Origin: Alteromonadaceae bacterium
GTDB taxonomy: Bacteria > Pseudomonadota > Gammaproteobacteria > Pseudomonadales > Cellvibrionaceae
NCBI GenBank assembly: GCA_002746115.1
Contig: NVXL01000032.1
Coordinates: 625 to 40,746, forward strand
DNA: 40,122 nucleotides
Direction of reading: 5' to 3'
The position numbers and the translations under genes are program-made. A model generated the notes under the pieces. That model worked only from the letters and a program-made list of their open reading frames with translations, had not been told where the DNA came from and did not search any database. Each line of letters opens with the position of its first letter. The first letter of the stretch is position 1. Below, piece after piece: positions 7,093 to 16,646 of the stretch.

Positions 7093-9821
7093 GAGGTGCT
7101 TGCCTTTTTTGCGACTTCTGTCGTGGTTTCGCTTGTGCTTATAACATTGCCACCTTCGACGATCAGTTGGTGGAATTTTTCAGCAAGTTCTTGGCCATCC
7201 ACAGGCTTGGATAGCCAACCGCCTATTGCCGTTGATTGATAACTCGACTGGTAATCGTGATCATCCAGGTTTGATGCAATCACCACGACATGTAAGCTGT
7301 GATTTGGGTGTAATTGCTGAACTTGTTCTAAAAAGCCCAAACCTTCGAGGCCGCCAAAACCCAAATCAAGCGTAAGCGCGCGGTACGCCTTCTTACTTAA
7401 CATCGCCACGCCTTCTTTAGCATTGAGCGCGATATCCACTAAAAAGCCATGAGTTTCCAATTGCCGCTGAATGACATAGCCGGTAATAAGATCATCTTCA
7501 CACACGAGGATATGAATACTATTTTCCGCATTGGTATTCCCGTGTATACGATGCAAGCGCGGGGCTTTTTGTGTGACAAGGTCGGATTTTTGATAGCAGC
7601 TGAAGTGCTCCATAAAAGCATTGCGCCCCTGAGGAATCAATTCAGCAAATAGCTTAGGCGGTACCGGTTTACCAAAATAGTAGCCTTGCATAATCTCGCA
7701 ATGACCTTGGGACAAAAAGTTTAACTGCTCTAAGGTTTCCACCCCTTCAGCAACGACTTCGAGACCCAGTGTTTTTGCGACGGCTAAAATAACATTGATA
7801 ATTTCTTCGTCTTGCTCGTCTTTACCAATGTCCCGAATAAAACTCCGGTCAATTTTTAACACATCCAAGGGCAACCTACGCAGTAATTCAAGTGAGGAGC
7901 TGCCAGTGCCAAAATCATCAATCGCAATTTTGACATTCAGCGCATGTATTTGCTCAAGCTCATCAATCACCTTATCGATGTTCTCCATCACACTGGTTTC
8001 GGTGATTTCAATTTCAATCGCTTCGCCAGGTATTTGGTATTTATCTAGGGCGCCTGCGACTTGCGCGACAAATTGGCCTTTTCCAAGTTGCCGCGCTGAT
8101 ACATTAATCGATACCACCAGTCCCTTATAATCAGGTAACAACATCCACTCGCTCACCTGTCGGCAGGCGCTATCGAGTACCCAAGCACCAATTTCGCCCA
8201 TCAACCCGGACTCTTCCGCATTCGGAATAAACAATGTAGGGCTGACTTCTTTGGCGTTTTTGGGATGCCAGCGTAACAGCGCCTCACAGCCAATCATTTT
8301 TTTGGTGGTGAGCGACACTTTGGGTTGGTAGACTAAGCTAAATTCGTTCTCAGCAATCGCACGCTTTAACATAATATGTATACGGTGCTTCTGTTCAGTC
8401 TCGGCCTGCATGGTCGGCAAATAAACTTTGTAGTTATTCCGCCCTTCTGACTTTGCAACATACATGGCGGTATCAGCCGCTTTGATAAGATCCGATTCAG
8501 TACGTAAGTCATCACTTAAAAGCGCTATACCTATACTAAAACTAATATTCACATGCCATGTTTTAATCGATATTGGGCGCTTCAATGTGTGAATGATTTT
8601 CTCTGCTACTATGGCTGCATCGTGCTCATCAGCCAAATCATAAAGCACTAGCGCAAATTCGTCGCCACCTAAGCGTGCAATCAAATCGCCTTTTCTGACA
8701 CTTTTCCGCAGGGTTTCGGCCGCCGTCACCAACACGCTATCACCGGCATCATGACCAAAGGTATCGTTGATATATTTAAAATGATCCATATCGAGATACA
8801 GTACCGCAAGGGTTTTATCGGAGCGCTTTTGTCGCTCGATAGCGGGCACTAATGTCGCATGAAAATGGGCGCGATTAGACAGGCCGGTTAGCGAATCATT
8901 ATTCGCTAGATGCAATAGCTGCTCTTCTAGCTGCTTTCGCTCAGAGATATTTTGAAACATAATCACCGCGCCCACGCACTCATCTTTAGCGTTGATGGTG
9001 GGTTTGCAGCTAAATTCTATATATATTCTTTCGCCGATGTCGGTAATCCAATAACCGTGGTGCTCCTCTTGGTCATCGTCCGGATCTAATAGCCGAGTGA
9101 TATGGTCTAACTCCCAAGTATCAATTAAATCCTCCGCTGGTAGCTCTGAGGACTCTGCAAGCGCATTTAGCCGGTCAATGTCCTCATCTTTGAGTACAAA
9201 TAGGCTTTGAATTTTACGATTAAGTAAAACTTCATCACTTGAGCCTAATATTTTGCAGGCCTTTGGATTAGCAAAATGGATATATCCATCTAGGGTCACC
9301 CCCAACACACCTTCACCAGCGGAGTTAAGTAAGACTTCCAACTGTAACTTGGAGGCCTCCATCGCTTGCTGCTGCTCTTTAAGCGCGTTGTTAGCCTCAC
9401 ATAGCTGCAGGGTTTTTGTGGTCAGGTTTTTAGCATAGGCTGCAAGTTCGTTATGGTCGTTTTTACGCTCGGATATATCACGCAGAGTGACTAAATAGCC
9501 AGCCCGACCAGACCACTGAATTGGCCGCCGCCTCGCCTCAACAGGCACGTTATCGGACAGCTTATTGCTTATAACAATTTCAGTATCAACGTCCTTCACC
9601 ATAGCTAAGGGTATGCGATGACTAAAGATGTTGCCGCACTCGTCTCCGGTAAGCTCAACGGCTGATTGGTTCACGTAGATCACATGGTTCTCTTGATCAA
9701 GAACGATCATGGCATCGCGGTTCATCTCCACAATGTCACGAAAGCGTTTTTCGCTCTCATCCAATTGTTGTTGCGACGCCATCAGCGCTTGCTGCAGTTG
9801 GCGAACATCGGGCTCGTTCAC
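7089..9821 (-). CDS. PAS-PAS-GGDEF-EAL-REC c-di-GMP signalling protein
   Basis: This cytosolic protein of about 910 residues has two PAS domains (about residues 20-120 and 160-290), then a GGDEF domain with intact GGDEF at 385-389. Its inhibitory site RKGD at 376-379 is five residues upstream, as in active cyclases. The EAL domain starts with EALLRW at 513 and keeps EITE, DDFGTGSSSL, KIDRSF and EGVET, so it looks catalytically complete. A C-terminal receiver follows (HILVCEDD, phosphoacceptor Asp at about 819, LSKPVDG). A receiver at the C terminus is unusual for this class and offers a port for the nearby kinases. I chose the GTG at 9821 because AGGAG lies eight bases upstream; the GTG at 9830 overlaps that site. 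Divergent from the REC-kinase-REC gene. Confidence 0.9.
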   Translation of the reverse strand: MNEPDVRQLQQALMASQQQLDESEKRFRDIVEMNRDAMIVLDQENHVIYVNQSAVELTGDECGNIFSHRIPLAMVKDVDTEIVISNKLSDNVPVEARRRPIQWSGRAGYLVTLRDISERKNDHNELAAYAKNLTTKTLQLCEANNALKEQQQAMEASKLQLEVLLNSAGEGVLGVTLDGYIHFANPKACKILGSSDEVLLNRKIQSLFVLKDEDIDRLNALAESSELPAEDLIDTWELDHITRLLDPDDDQEEHHGYWITDIGERIYIEFSCKPTINAKDECVGAVIMFQNISERKQLEEQLLHLANNDSLTGLSNRAHFHATLVPAIERQKRSDKTLAVLYLDMDHFKYINDTFGHDAGDSVLVTAAETLRKSVRKGDLIARLGGDEFALVLYDLADEHDAAIVAEKIIHTLKRPISIKTWHVNISFSIGIALLSDDLRTESDLIKAADTAMYVAKSEGRNNYKVYLPTMQAETEQKHRIHIMLKRAIAENEFSLVYQPKVSLTTKKMIGCEALLRWHPKNAKEVSPTLFIPNAEESGLMGEIGAWVLDSACRQVSEWMLLPDYKGLVVSINVSARQLGKGQFVAQVAGALDKYQIPGEAIEIEITETSVMENIDKVIDELEQIHALNVKIAIDDFGTGSSSLELLRRLPLDVLKIDRSFIRDIGKDEQDEEIINVILAVAKTLGLEVVAEGVETLEQLNFLSQGHCEIMQGYYFGKPVPPKLFAELIPQGRNAFMEHFSCYQKSDLVTQKAPRLHRIHGNTNAENSIHILVCEDDLITGYVIQRQLETHGFLVDIALNAKEGVAMLSKKAYRALTLDLGFGGLEGLGFLEQVQQLHPNHSLHVVVIASNLDDHDYQSSYQSTAIGGWLSKPVDGQELAEKFHQLIVEGGNVISTSETTTEVAKKASTS

Positions 9822-10154
9822 AGGTGCCACTCCTACAGCAATTAAGTAATTCGATCATTGCGATCACTCTCTTATTTTTAGCATATAATTACTGATACTG
9901 CTGGCTGGCGAGCTCGGAAATTCACTATCATTCCGCACGTCAAGGCTGTAATGTTTCTTTCTTGAGCACTGCGTATTATTCTTGGCAAACTATGGGTATA
10001 CTTACGCAAACTTGAACAACATCATAATGTTAATTATTTTTTTATTATAAAAAACAATTTAATATACCAAACTTACATCATGGTACACGTGCTTATGCCC
10101 TATACTTAATTTATTAAAGAATAAGAGGCTATCGCTTGTTACTATAGGGCATTC
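9822..10154. promoter_or_regulatory. Divergent intergenic control region of the signalling cluster
   Basis: No gene is seen in this AT-rich stretch. It must hold the start signals of both divergent operons. Visible elements are a palindrome AACAT-cata-ATGTT at 10018-10031, and a symmetric A/T tract TTTTTTAT-t-ATAAAAAA at 10038-10054. A candidate minus-10 TATACT lies at 10101-10106 without a good minus-35 at standard spacing. A long inverted repeat, listed separately, reaches the start of the rightward gene. The palindromes and A/T tract are plausible sites for a dimeric regulator or a nucleoid protein. Confidence 0.5.
10095..10152 (+). promoter_or_regulatory. 10-bp inverted repeat covering the ribosome site
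   Basis: ATGCCCTATA (10095-10104) is the exact reverse complement of TATAGGGCAT (10143-10152), with a 38-base spacer. The right arm contains AGGG, the only visible Shine-Dalgarno of the gene starting at 10155. The left arm overlaps a candidate minus-10 (TATACT). If transcription starts upstream of 10095, the RNA could fold and hide the ribosome site. If it starts at about 10112, the repeat could instead act as a two-site DNA operator. Confidence 0.45.
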
Positions 10155-11849
10155 ATGTTTAATAAGAAAAATCTGAAAAAAGCCTTACAAGCGCCGAAGA
10201 AAAAACCTCTTGTGATGCTCGTAGATGATGAAGCTCATAACCTCAGTATGCTTAAACGCACTCTGGGCTCGAAATATGAAACCATTACCTGCTTAAGCGG
10301 ACAAGAAGCCTTGGATACCATTACCAATATGGATGATCCAAGCAAACTGCAAGTTATCATTAGCGATCAGCGTATGCCGAGCATGAGTGGCGTACAACTG
10401 TTTGAAGCGCTCATTGAGATCATCCCCGACACCATTCGTATCATCGTGACCGGTTACTCAGACATGGGTGCCATTATCGACTCGGTCAACAAAGCCAGTA
10501 TTTATAAGTTTATCTCCAAGCCTATCGTCCCCGAAGAAATGCTGATGACGGTAATGCGAGCCGTGGAGCTACAGGAAGTTCGCATCAAAGCCAAGGAGAG
10601 CGAGCGGGTTAAAGAAGAGTTTATCGCCACAATCAATCACGAGTTACGCACACCGATAAATGGTATCCAGGGTGGTATTCAGCTCATTCGTATGGATGCA
10701 GCTAATGAAAACTTGGAAGAAAACCTAGGTTTGATCGAAGAATCCACGAAGCACATGATGGGTCTGATCAACAGCATACTAAATTTCACGATTTTTCAGG
10801 CAGGCGTCACCGAGTTAAAATCCGAACGCGCCAACTTTAACCGCGAACTCGAAAGCCTGCTCCTGCACTATCACCAGAAGTGCCTCAACAAAAATCTCGA
10901 ATTCAACTATCGCTTACTCCCGAAGAACATGGAGTTAAATACCGATATAGAAAAAATTCAAACCATCCTAAAATACCTGTTATCCAATGCGGTGAAGTTT
11001 ACCCACACAGGTTCTATTGCGCTCAACGTTAGCATCAACCAAGAAAAAAACGAGGAGAAGAACGATACGCCAGATGTGCTATGCCTGCGTGTTCAGGACA
11101 CCGGTATTGGTATAGATGAGAATTTACATAACGACATTTATGGCCTATTTAAGCAAGCGGATAGCTCATTCAGCCGTCAATATGGAGGCTTGGGTATTGG
11201 CTTAAGCTTAGTGAAACGCCTGATCGAAATGATGGGCGGTACCATTTCGCTCACATCAAGCATTAACCAAGGCAGCACCTTTACGGTCAACTTGCCTGTC
11301 CGTGTGGAATCAAGAAGACCCGATGCAGACTCTTCTCATACATCAAAAGCCCAAGCGAACACCGCTTATACGGGCAACTCAACAACGGATAACCTTGATA
11401 AGCAAATCGAGTTAAGCCTCGCGGCAACACCCGTTGGCTCAGATTACGAAAGGTTAGACTTCTCCCACTGCCATATTTTAATCGCTGAAGATAACCACGT
11501 TAATCAGATGATACTCAAAGGTATATTGGAGAAGCTCTCGTGCCGAGTGAGCACTTGCGACAATGGTCAGCAAGCCATCGATTGGTGTGTGAAGAACTCC
11601 GCCGATCTTATATTTATGGATTGCCAGATGCCAGTCATTGACGGCTTGGAGGCTACTCGCCAGATCCGTAATAACTGCCCCCTCAATAGTGGAACGCCAG
11701 TTGTAGCTGTTACCGCCAACGTCTCCGAAGGCGACCGAGCCAAGTGTTTCAAGGTCGGAATGAATCAATTTCTGAGCAAACCCATCGCCATCCAAAACAT
11801 CACCAGCGTCCTTAATCAGTTCCTCACGTCGGCCGATAGAACCAAGTAG
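10155..11849 (+). CDS. Cytosolic REC-HisKA-HATPase-REC hybrid histidine kinase
   Basis: The 564-residue protein has no membrane segment. It begins with a receiver (VMLVDDEAHN, phosphoacceptor Asp71 in ISDQRMP, KFISKP), then HisKA with the phosphorylated His162 in INHELRTP. The ATPase domain has the N box (LLSNAVKF), G1 (DTGIGI) and G2 (GGLGIGLSLVK). A serine- and threonine-rich linker leads to a second receiver (HILIAEDNHVNQ, Asp489 in FMDCQMP, FLSKPI). The N-terminal receiver probably lets another kinase gate this one, while the C-terminal receiver takes its phosphate. The stop at 11847-11849 is one base before the ATG of the first giant sensor, so the two are co-translated. It is the natural cytosolic partner for the membrane sensors downstream. 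Confidence 0.93.
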   Translation: MFNKKNLKKALQAPKKKPLVMLVDDEAHNLSMLKRTLGSKYETITCLSGQEALDTITNMDDPSKLQVIISDQRMPSMSGVQLFEALIEIIPDTIRIIVTGYSDMGAIIDSVNKASIYKFISKPIVPEEMLMTVMRAVELQEVRIKAKESERVKEEFIATINHELRTPINGIQGGIQLIRMDAANENLEENLGLIEESTKHMMGLINSILNFTIFQAGVTELKSERANFNRELESLLLHYHQKCLNKNLEFNYRLLPKNMELNTDIEKIQTILKYLLSNAVKFTHTGSIALNVSINQEKNEEKNDTPDVLCLRVQDTGIGIDENLHNDIYGLFKQADSSFSRQYGGLGIGLSLVKRLIEMMGGTISLTSSINQGSTFTVNLPVRVESRRPDADSSHTSKAQANTAYTGNSTTDNLDKQIELSLAATPVGSDYERLDFSHCHILIAEDNHVNQMILKGILEKLSCRVSTCDNGQQAIDWCVKNSADLIFMDCQMPVIDGLEATRQIRNNCPLNSGTPVVAVTANVSEGDRAKCFKVGMNQFLSKPIAIQNITSVLNQFLTSADRTK

Positions 11850-11850
11850 C

Positions 11851-14800
11851 ATGTGCACCCAGCCAACGCCGTCTTACCTATGGATGTGCCTGATCATGCC
11901 CATACTGGTAAGCATGATGGCGCCATCGCATGCCCAATCTCCTAATAATACACAGCCCAACAATACACAGCACTACAGTTTCCGGAGTATCGAATCTGAA
12001 GCCATTGATGCGATTGGTGAGGTTTGGGATGTAATTGAAGACCCCGTTGGTTTCATCTGGATTTCGGGCAGTAACGGCTTAGCCCGCTATGACGGTTATG
12101 AGGTAAAGCTGTACGTCCACGATAGTAACAACCCCAAAAGTTTGTCCGATAATACCGTCATTGATATGCTTATCGATCAACAAGGGCAGTTGTGGCTCGC
12201 GACTCAAAAAGGTCTTAACCGCTACCATCGCGAACTCGACAACTTTATCCGCCTCAATGAAGATAAAACTTGGTGCATCACCCAAACCCGCGACGGGGCT
12301 TTTTGGGTCGGCAATTTAAGAACGGGTCTGAAACGCTACTCCTCCGATCTTGGAAAGATAGATCACATCAAGCATGCAAGCCCTAGCGAAACCTTCACAT
12401 ACTCCAACACCAAGGACAGTCTCAGCGACAACACCGTTTTTGCACTGCACGAGGATACACGAGGCAATCTTTGGGTCGGTACAGCCAATGGGCTTAACCG
12501 GTATATGGCGAAAGAAAAAAGTTTCCAACGTTATCGATTTGACGGAAAGGAAGGCAGTATCAGTAATTCTGGTATCAACACGATGTACAACGATAAGCAC
12601 GGAAACCTCTGGATCGGAACCCGCTATGGATTAAACCGTTACGATCATGAACACGATCGATTTACCCGCTATCTGCACGACCCAAACACCGTCAATAGCC
12701 TATCCAATAACTCCGTTAGCAGTATTTTTGAAAACGATCAGGGTCAACTTTGGGTCAGCACTGAAGGTGGTGGTATTAATATTTATCGCCCAGAACAAGA
12801 CGGTTTTGATCACGTCAAAAACGACAACAAACAACTCGACAGCCTTCCTAACGACAAAATCAGACATAGCTTTAAAGACAGTACCGGAAACCTATGGTTT
12901 GGGCATTACCCGAAAGGGCTGACGCTACTCGACCGTTCCGCCTCCTCTTTTATGACCTATTCCAACAATAAAAAAGGTCGAACGATTCTCGCGGATAATA
13001 CCGTGAATGCCGTCAGTGCCAGCCAACAAGGCGGGCTGTGGATAGGCACGGAGAACGGCTTGAATTATTTGGATTTAGATAACGGCAATATTGAGCACTT
13101 TGCACACGATACGAATGACCCTAACAGCCTTTCCACTAACCCCGTGCTTTCGGTGCTCGAAGATAGCCATGAGAATCTCTGGGTGGGCACATGGATGGGC
13201 GGACTGAACCGCTTCGATAAAAAAACACGTACCTTTGCTCGCATGAAAGAAAGCAATGGAAGCTCTGAAGACTCCAAAGGCATCGCAGGCAGTCAAATAT
13301 GGAGTTTATTAGAGGGTAGCGCGGGCGACCTATGGATAGGCACGAGCTTCAGTCTCAACCGCTATAACTCAGCTCGAGACGAGTACACCAGCTACAGGTA
13401 CAGCCCGCAAGTGGATATAGAACGCCCCAGCGGCTTAGTCCGTACTCTATTCGAGGACAGTAAAAACCGCTTGTGGATTGGTACTCAAGACGGCCTTTGG
13501 CAGATGAACCAAGAACAAGAGACCTTTACTCGCTATCACCATCGAGGCGACGATAAACGCTTGATTGAAGCGATGGAAGTTCAAGATATCGCTGAAGATA
13601 AATCTGGACGTATTTGGCTAGCTACGCGTCGTCATGGCTTAGTGGTATTGAATCCAGCACTCACTGACATTCAGCAATACGACACCCGGAACGGATTACC
13701 CTCACTTAACGTGGTCACCATCAAAGAAGATAAGCAAGGTTTTATATGGGCCGCCACTAACCGGGGTATTAGCCGCTTTGACCCCGAAACGGCTAGCGCC
13801 GATAACTATACACAGCGCCATGGTATTGCTGGCGACCTTCATGCACGTAACGCTAGCGCGGTCACTCAATCGGGGCTACTTGTATTCGGCAGTACCGACG
13901 GCTTAACCGTTCTTGATCCAACAAAGCAATATCAAAACGACACTCCCCTGCGCTTACAAATCACCGATTTTCAGATATTAAATAAAAGCGTTCGCATCGG
14001 TGTTCCCAGCTCACCACTGCACCAATCGATAAGCACCACCAAGCAATTACAGCTCACCCCAAATGACTCGGTGTTTTCATTCGCGTTTGCGGCTTTAGAT
14101 TACCAATTACCGCAACAGGTAGACTACGCCTATCGCTTAGAAGGCTTTGATAAAGACTGGCAATTCGTCGGTAATCGCCGTTTAGCGAGCTACACCAACC
14201 TAGACCCGGGGAAGTACGTTTTTCACCTGAAAGCCAGTAACAACAATGATGTGTGGCATCAGCATAAGGCGCCAATCTATATTAAAATTTTACCACCTTG
14301 GTGGTTAAGCTGGTGGGCCTACAGTGTGTACGCACTTATTATCGGCGCATTAATGTGGCTCCTTTTGTATACCCTCGCCAACCGTAGACGCGCCAAAAAT
14401 GAGCACCAGATGAATGTTCAGTTACGCCAAGTCGATAAAATTAAGGATGCCTTTTTAGCCAATACCTCTCACGAATTACGCACACCTCTCAATGGCATTA
14501 TCGGTTTATCTGAATCATTACTTGAAGGCGCCGCTGGAGCTTTACCGGGCAAAGCTAATCATGACCTCGAAATGATTGCGGTTAGTGCCCGACGCTTGGC
14601 TAATTTGGTCAACGATATTTTGGATTTTTCGAAACTCCAAGAACATACGATTCACCTTAAAAAAGAAACTGTCAATATTCATGCATTAACCGAGCTGACC
14701 TTGGGTTTATCACGGCCATTAATCGGTAATAGAAAAATACGCTTAACTAATAAGATCGACCCGAAGCTCACGACGATTAGCGCTGATACGGATCGCGTAC

Positions 14801-16596
14801 AACAAGTACTGTTCAATTTATTAGGTAACGCGATTAAATTTACCGAAGAAGGCAGCATCGAGATACAGGCCTATACCAAAGGCACCATGTTATGGGTCAG
14901 TGTCAAAGATACCGGTATCGGCATCTCTCCCGATAACATCGACCGTGTATTTAATTCCTTTGAGCAAAGCGAAAGCTCCGCTGAACTTGGATACAGCGGA
15001 AGTGGCTTGGGGCTTGCAGTATCTAAGGCCATTGTTGAGTTGCACGGCGGGAGTATTGCACTTAGCTCAACACTCGGTGAGGGGTCTGAGTTTCGCTTTT
15101 CTCTACCCCTGCGGGCTAATAGCGGGGAAACACAGGTAACACAACGCGAAGAAATACTCTTAGAAACACCGGATGATAATACCAGTGCACTGAAACAGAT
15201 CGCCAAACTAAGTGAGCTTCAAACTCAAGGACTAAGTGAACTTCAAACTCAGGGGAATAGTGTTTTAAGTACAGATGAGGCGGACTTTGAACATCAACAA
15301 TACCATATCTTAATTGTCGACGACGATCCGATTAACCGCCAAGTATTACTCAATTTTTTAGGCTTCCATCACTACCGTACCAGTGAATGCGAAAGCGGCG
15401 CTGAAGTATTCGCACTGTTTGAGCAGCAGGATGCCCATGATATTGATTTAATATTGCTCGACGTAATGATGCCAAAAATTTCTGGTTACGAAGTATGTCA
15501 AACGCTACGCCAAAAATACCCGACACATCATTTACCGATTCTATTTTTAACAGCAAAAAATCAACACCGCGACCTAGAAGCCGCGTTTAGTTCTGGCGGC
15601 AATGATTATTTGACCAAGCCAATTCTCAAAAGCGAGCTCTTAGCGCGACTTCAAACACAGCTTGAATTGTCTCAGGTCAGTCGAAAGTTAGAAAATGTTG
15701 TGCTAGAAAAAACACACGACTTACAAAAAAGCCACAACAAACTCCAAACACAACACCTAGAATTGAAGCAAATGCAAAGCCAGTTGGTACAATCTGAAAA
15801 GATGTCTTCTCTGGGTGTATTAATTGCCGGTGTCGGCCACGAACTAAGTAACCCAGCCCACTTCACCAGAGGCTCTGCGGTTAATTTAAGCAAGGCGGTG
15901 GCTGACTTCCATCAATTTCTGATCACCTTGGCGGGGGATAACGCAGATCAAAGCGTGCTTGAGGCTCTATCCGAACGTATTGAAATACTAACCAAGGATC
16001 TAGATATTATCAATGACGGCACCGAGCGTATCCAAGGTATTGTTAACAATTTACGTACTTTTGCACGGCGTGATAGCCCAAAACTGCAAAGAACACAGCT
16101 TAAAAAAGGCCTACTCAGTACCCTGTATCTAGTTGAAAGCAGCTATAAAAGTCTGATAGAGATTGACTGTAAAATCGAAGATAACCCCGCTATCCTGTGC
16201 TCACCAGGCGAAATAAACCAAGTTTTTATGAACCTGATGGTGAATGCCTGCCAAGCAATTGTAGGCGCAGAATCTTTCATAGCTAATAGTGCCGATACTG
16301 CAGCTCACTCATCACACAAAACTTATCGCTTAAGTATTTATATGCGTATTGTCGACCGGAATTTACGCATTAACATCTGCGATAATGGGCCGGGTATTCC
16401 ACCAGAGGTTTTACCTAAAATTTTCGATCCTTTTTTTACCACTAAAAAGGAAGGCGAAGGTACGGGTCTCGGCTTGTCGATCTCGTATCAGATAATACAG
16501 CGTAATCATGGCAGTATTCAGGTCAACTCTGAACTGGGGAAAGGCAGCGATTTCCAAATTGAATTCCCACTTCTAACTGACACAATTAACTTCTAA
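11851..16596 (+). CDS. Giant propeller sensor with two histidine kinase modules
   Basis: The 1581-residue protein has a cleavable signal (cut near SHAQS). About 14 regulator-propeller repeats follow (patterns such as [15 protein letters not shown]), enough for two seven-bladed propellers, then a Y_Y_Y domain ([20 protein letters not shown]). One membrane helix lies at about 821-843. The cytosolic part has HisKA with His874 (SHELRTP), an ATPase ([25 protein letters not shown]) and a receiver with Asp1204 ([11 protein letters not shown]). A coiled coil follows at about 1240-1310, then a second kinase with His1330 (GVGHELSNP), [14 protein letters not shown] and [11 protein letters not shown]. 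The front half resembles the HTCS sensors of Bacteroidetes that detect carbohydrate, but there is no DNA-binding domain. The second kinase is the odd part. Tandem duplications occur at 11941-11970 and 15208-15255. Confidence 0.92.
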   Translation: MCTQPTPSYLWMCLIMPILVSMMAPSHAQSPNNTQPNNTQHYSFRSIESEAIDAIGEVWDVIEDPVGFIWISGSNGLARYDGYEVKLYVHDSNNPKSLSDNTVIDMLIDQQGQLWLATQKGLNRYHRELDNFIRLNEDKTWCITQTRDGAFWVGNLRTGLKRYSSDLGKIDHIKHASPSETFTYSNTKDSLSDNTVFALHEDTRGNLWVGTANGLNRYMAKEKSFQRYRFDGKEGSISNSGINTMYNDKHGNLWIGTRYGLNRYDHEHDRFTRYLHDPNTVNSLSNNSVSSIFENDQGQLWVSTEGGGINIYRPEQDGFDHVKNDNKQLDSLPNDKIRHSFKDSTGNLWFGHYPKGLTLLDRSASSFMTYSNNKKGRTILADNTVNAVSASQQGGLWIGTENGLNYLDLDNGNIEHFAHDTNDPNSLSTNPVLSVLEDSHENLWVGTWMGGLNRFDKKTRTFARMKESNGSSEDSKGIAGSQIWSLLEGSAGDLWIGTSFSLNRYNSARDEYTSYRYSPQVDIERPSGLVRTLFEDSKNRLWIGTQDGLWQMNQEQETFTRYHHRGDDKRLIEAMEVQDIAEDKSGRIWLATRRHGLVVLNPALTDIQQYDTRNGLPSLNVVTIKEDKQGFIWAATNRGISRFDPETASADNYTQRHGIAGDLHARNASAVTQSGLLVFGSTDGLTVLDPTKQYQNDTPLRLQITDFQILNKSVRIGVPSSPLHQSISTTKQLQLTPNDSVFSFAFAALDYQLPQQVDYAYRLEGFDKDWQFVGNRRLASYTNLDPGKYVFHLKASNNNDVWHQHKAPIYIKILPPWWLSWWAYSVYALIIGALMWLLLYTLANRRRAKNEHQMNVQLRQVDKIKDAFLANTSHELRTPLNGIIGLSESLLEGAAGALPGKANHDLEMIAVSARRLANLVNDILDFSKLQEHTIHLKKETVNIHALTELTLGLSRPLIGNRKIRLTNKIDPKLTTISADTDRVQQVLFNLLGNAIKFTEEGSIEIQAYTKGTMLWVSVKDTGIGISPDNIDRVFNSFEQSESSAELGYSGSGLGLAVSKAIVELHGGSIALSSTLGEGSEFRFSLPLRANSGETQVTQREEILLETPDDNTSALKQIAKLSELQTQGLSELQTQGNSVLSTDEADFEHQQYHILIVDDDPINRQVLLNFLGFHHYRTSECESGAEVFALFEQQDAHDIDLILLDVMMPKISGYEVCQTLRQKYPTHHLPILFLTAKNQHRDLEAAFSSGGNDYLTKPILKSELLARLQTQLELSQVSRKLENVVLEKTHDLQKSHNKLQTQHLELKQMQSQLVQSEKMSSLGVLIAGVGHELSNPAHFTRGSAVNLSKAVADFHQFLITLAGDNADQSVLEALSERIEILTKDLDIINDGTERIQGIVNNLRTFARRDSPKLQRTQLKKGLLSTLYLVESSYKSLIEIDCKIEDNPAILCSPGEINQVFMNLMVNACQAIVGAESFIANSADTAAHSSHKTYRLSIYMRIVDRNLRINICDNGPGIPPEVLPKIFDPFFTTKKEGEGTGLGLSISYQIIQRNHGSIQVNSELGKGSDFQIEFPLLTDTINF
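11941..11970 (+). repeat. 15-bp tandem duplication after the signal peptide
   Basis: cctaataatacacag (11941-11955) is repeated as cccaacaatacacag (11956-11970), encoding the pentapeptide PNNTQ twice just after the predicted signal cleavage site. Confidence 0.7.
15208..15255 (+). repeat. 24-bp tandem duplication in the linker before the receiver
   Basis: Two adjacent 24-base units (15208-15231 and 15232-15255) differ at three positions and encode LSELQTQG followed by LSELQTQGN, in the linker between the first ATPase and the receiver. The near identity suggests a recent event. Confidence 0.8.
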
Positions 16597-16625
16597 TTAA
16601 CGCCTAATTAACGTCTAATTAGCCC
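16582..16625 (+). repeat. 11-bp tandem repeats spanning a stop codon
   Basis: Units CTAATTAACGC (16593-16603), CTAATTAACGT (16604-16614) and CTAATTAGCCC (16615-16625) follow a more divergent unit, ACAATTAACTT (16582-16592). The TAA of the first giant kinase lies in the unit at 16593, so stop-containing sequence is repeated at a period of 11 bp. The 50-base gap between the two giant genes is mostly this repeat. Confidence 0.8.
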
Positions 16626-16646
16626 ACAGACATAATCGACACCCCT

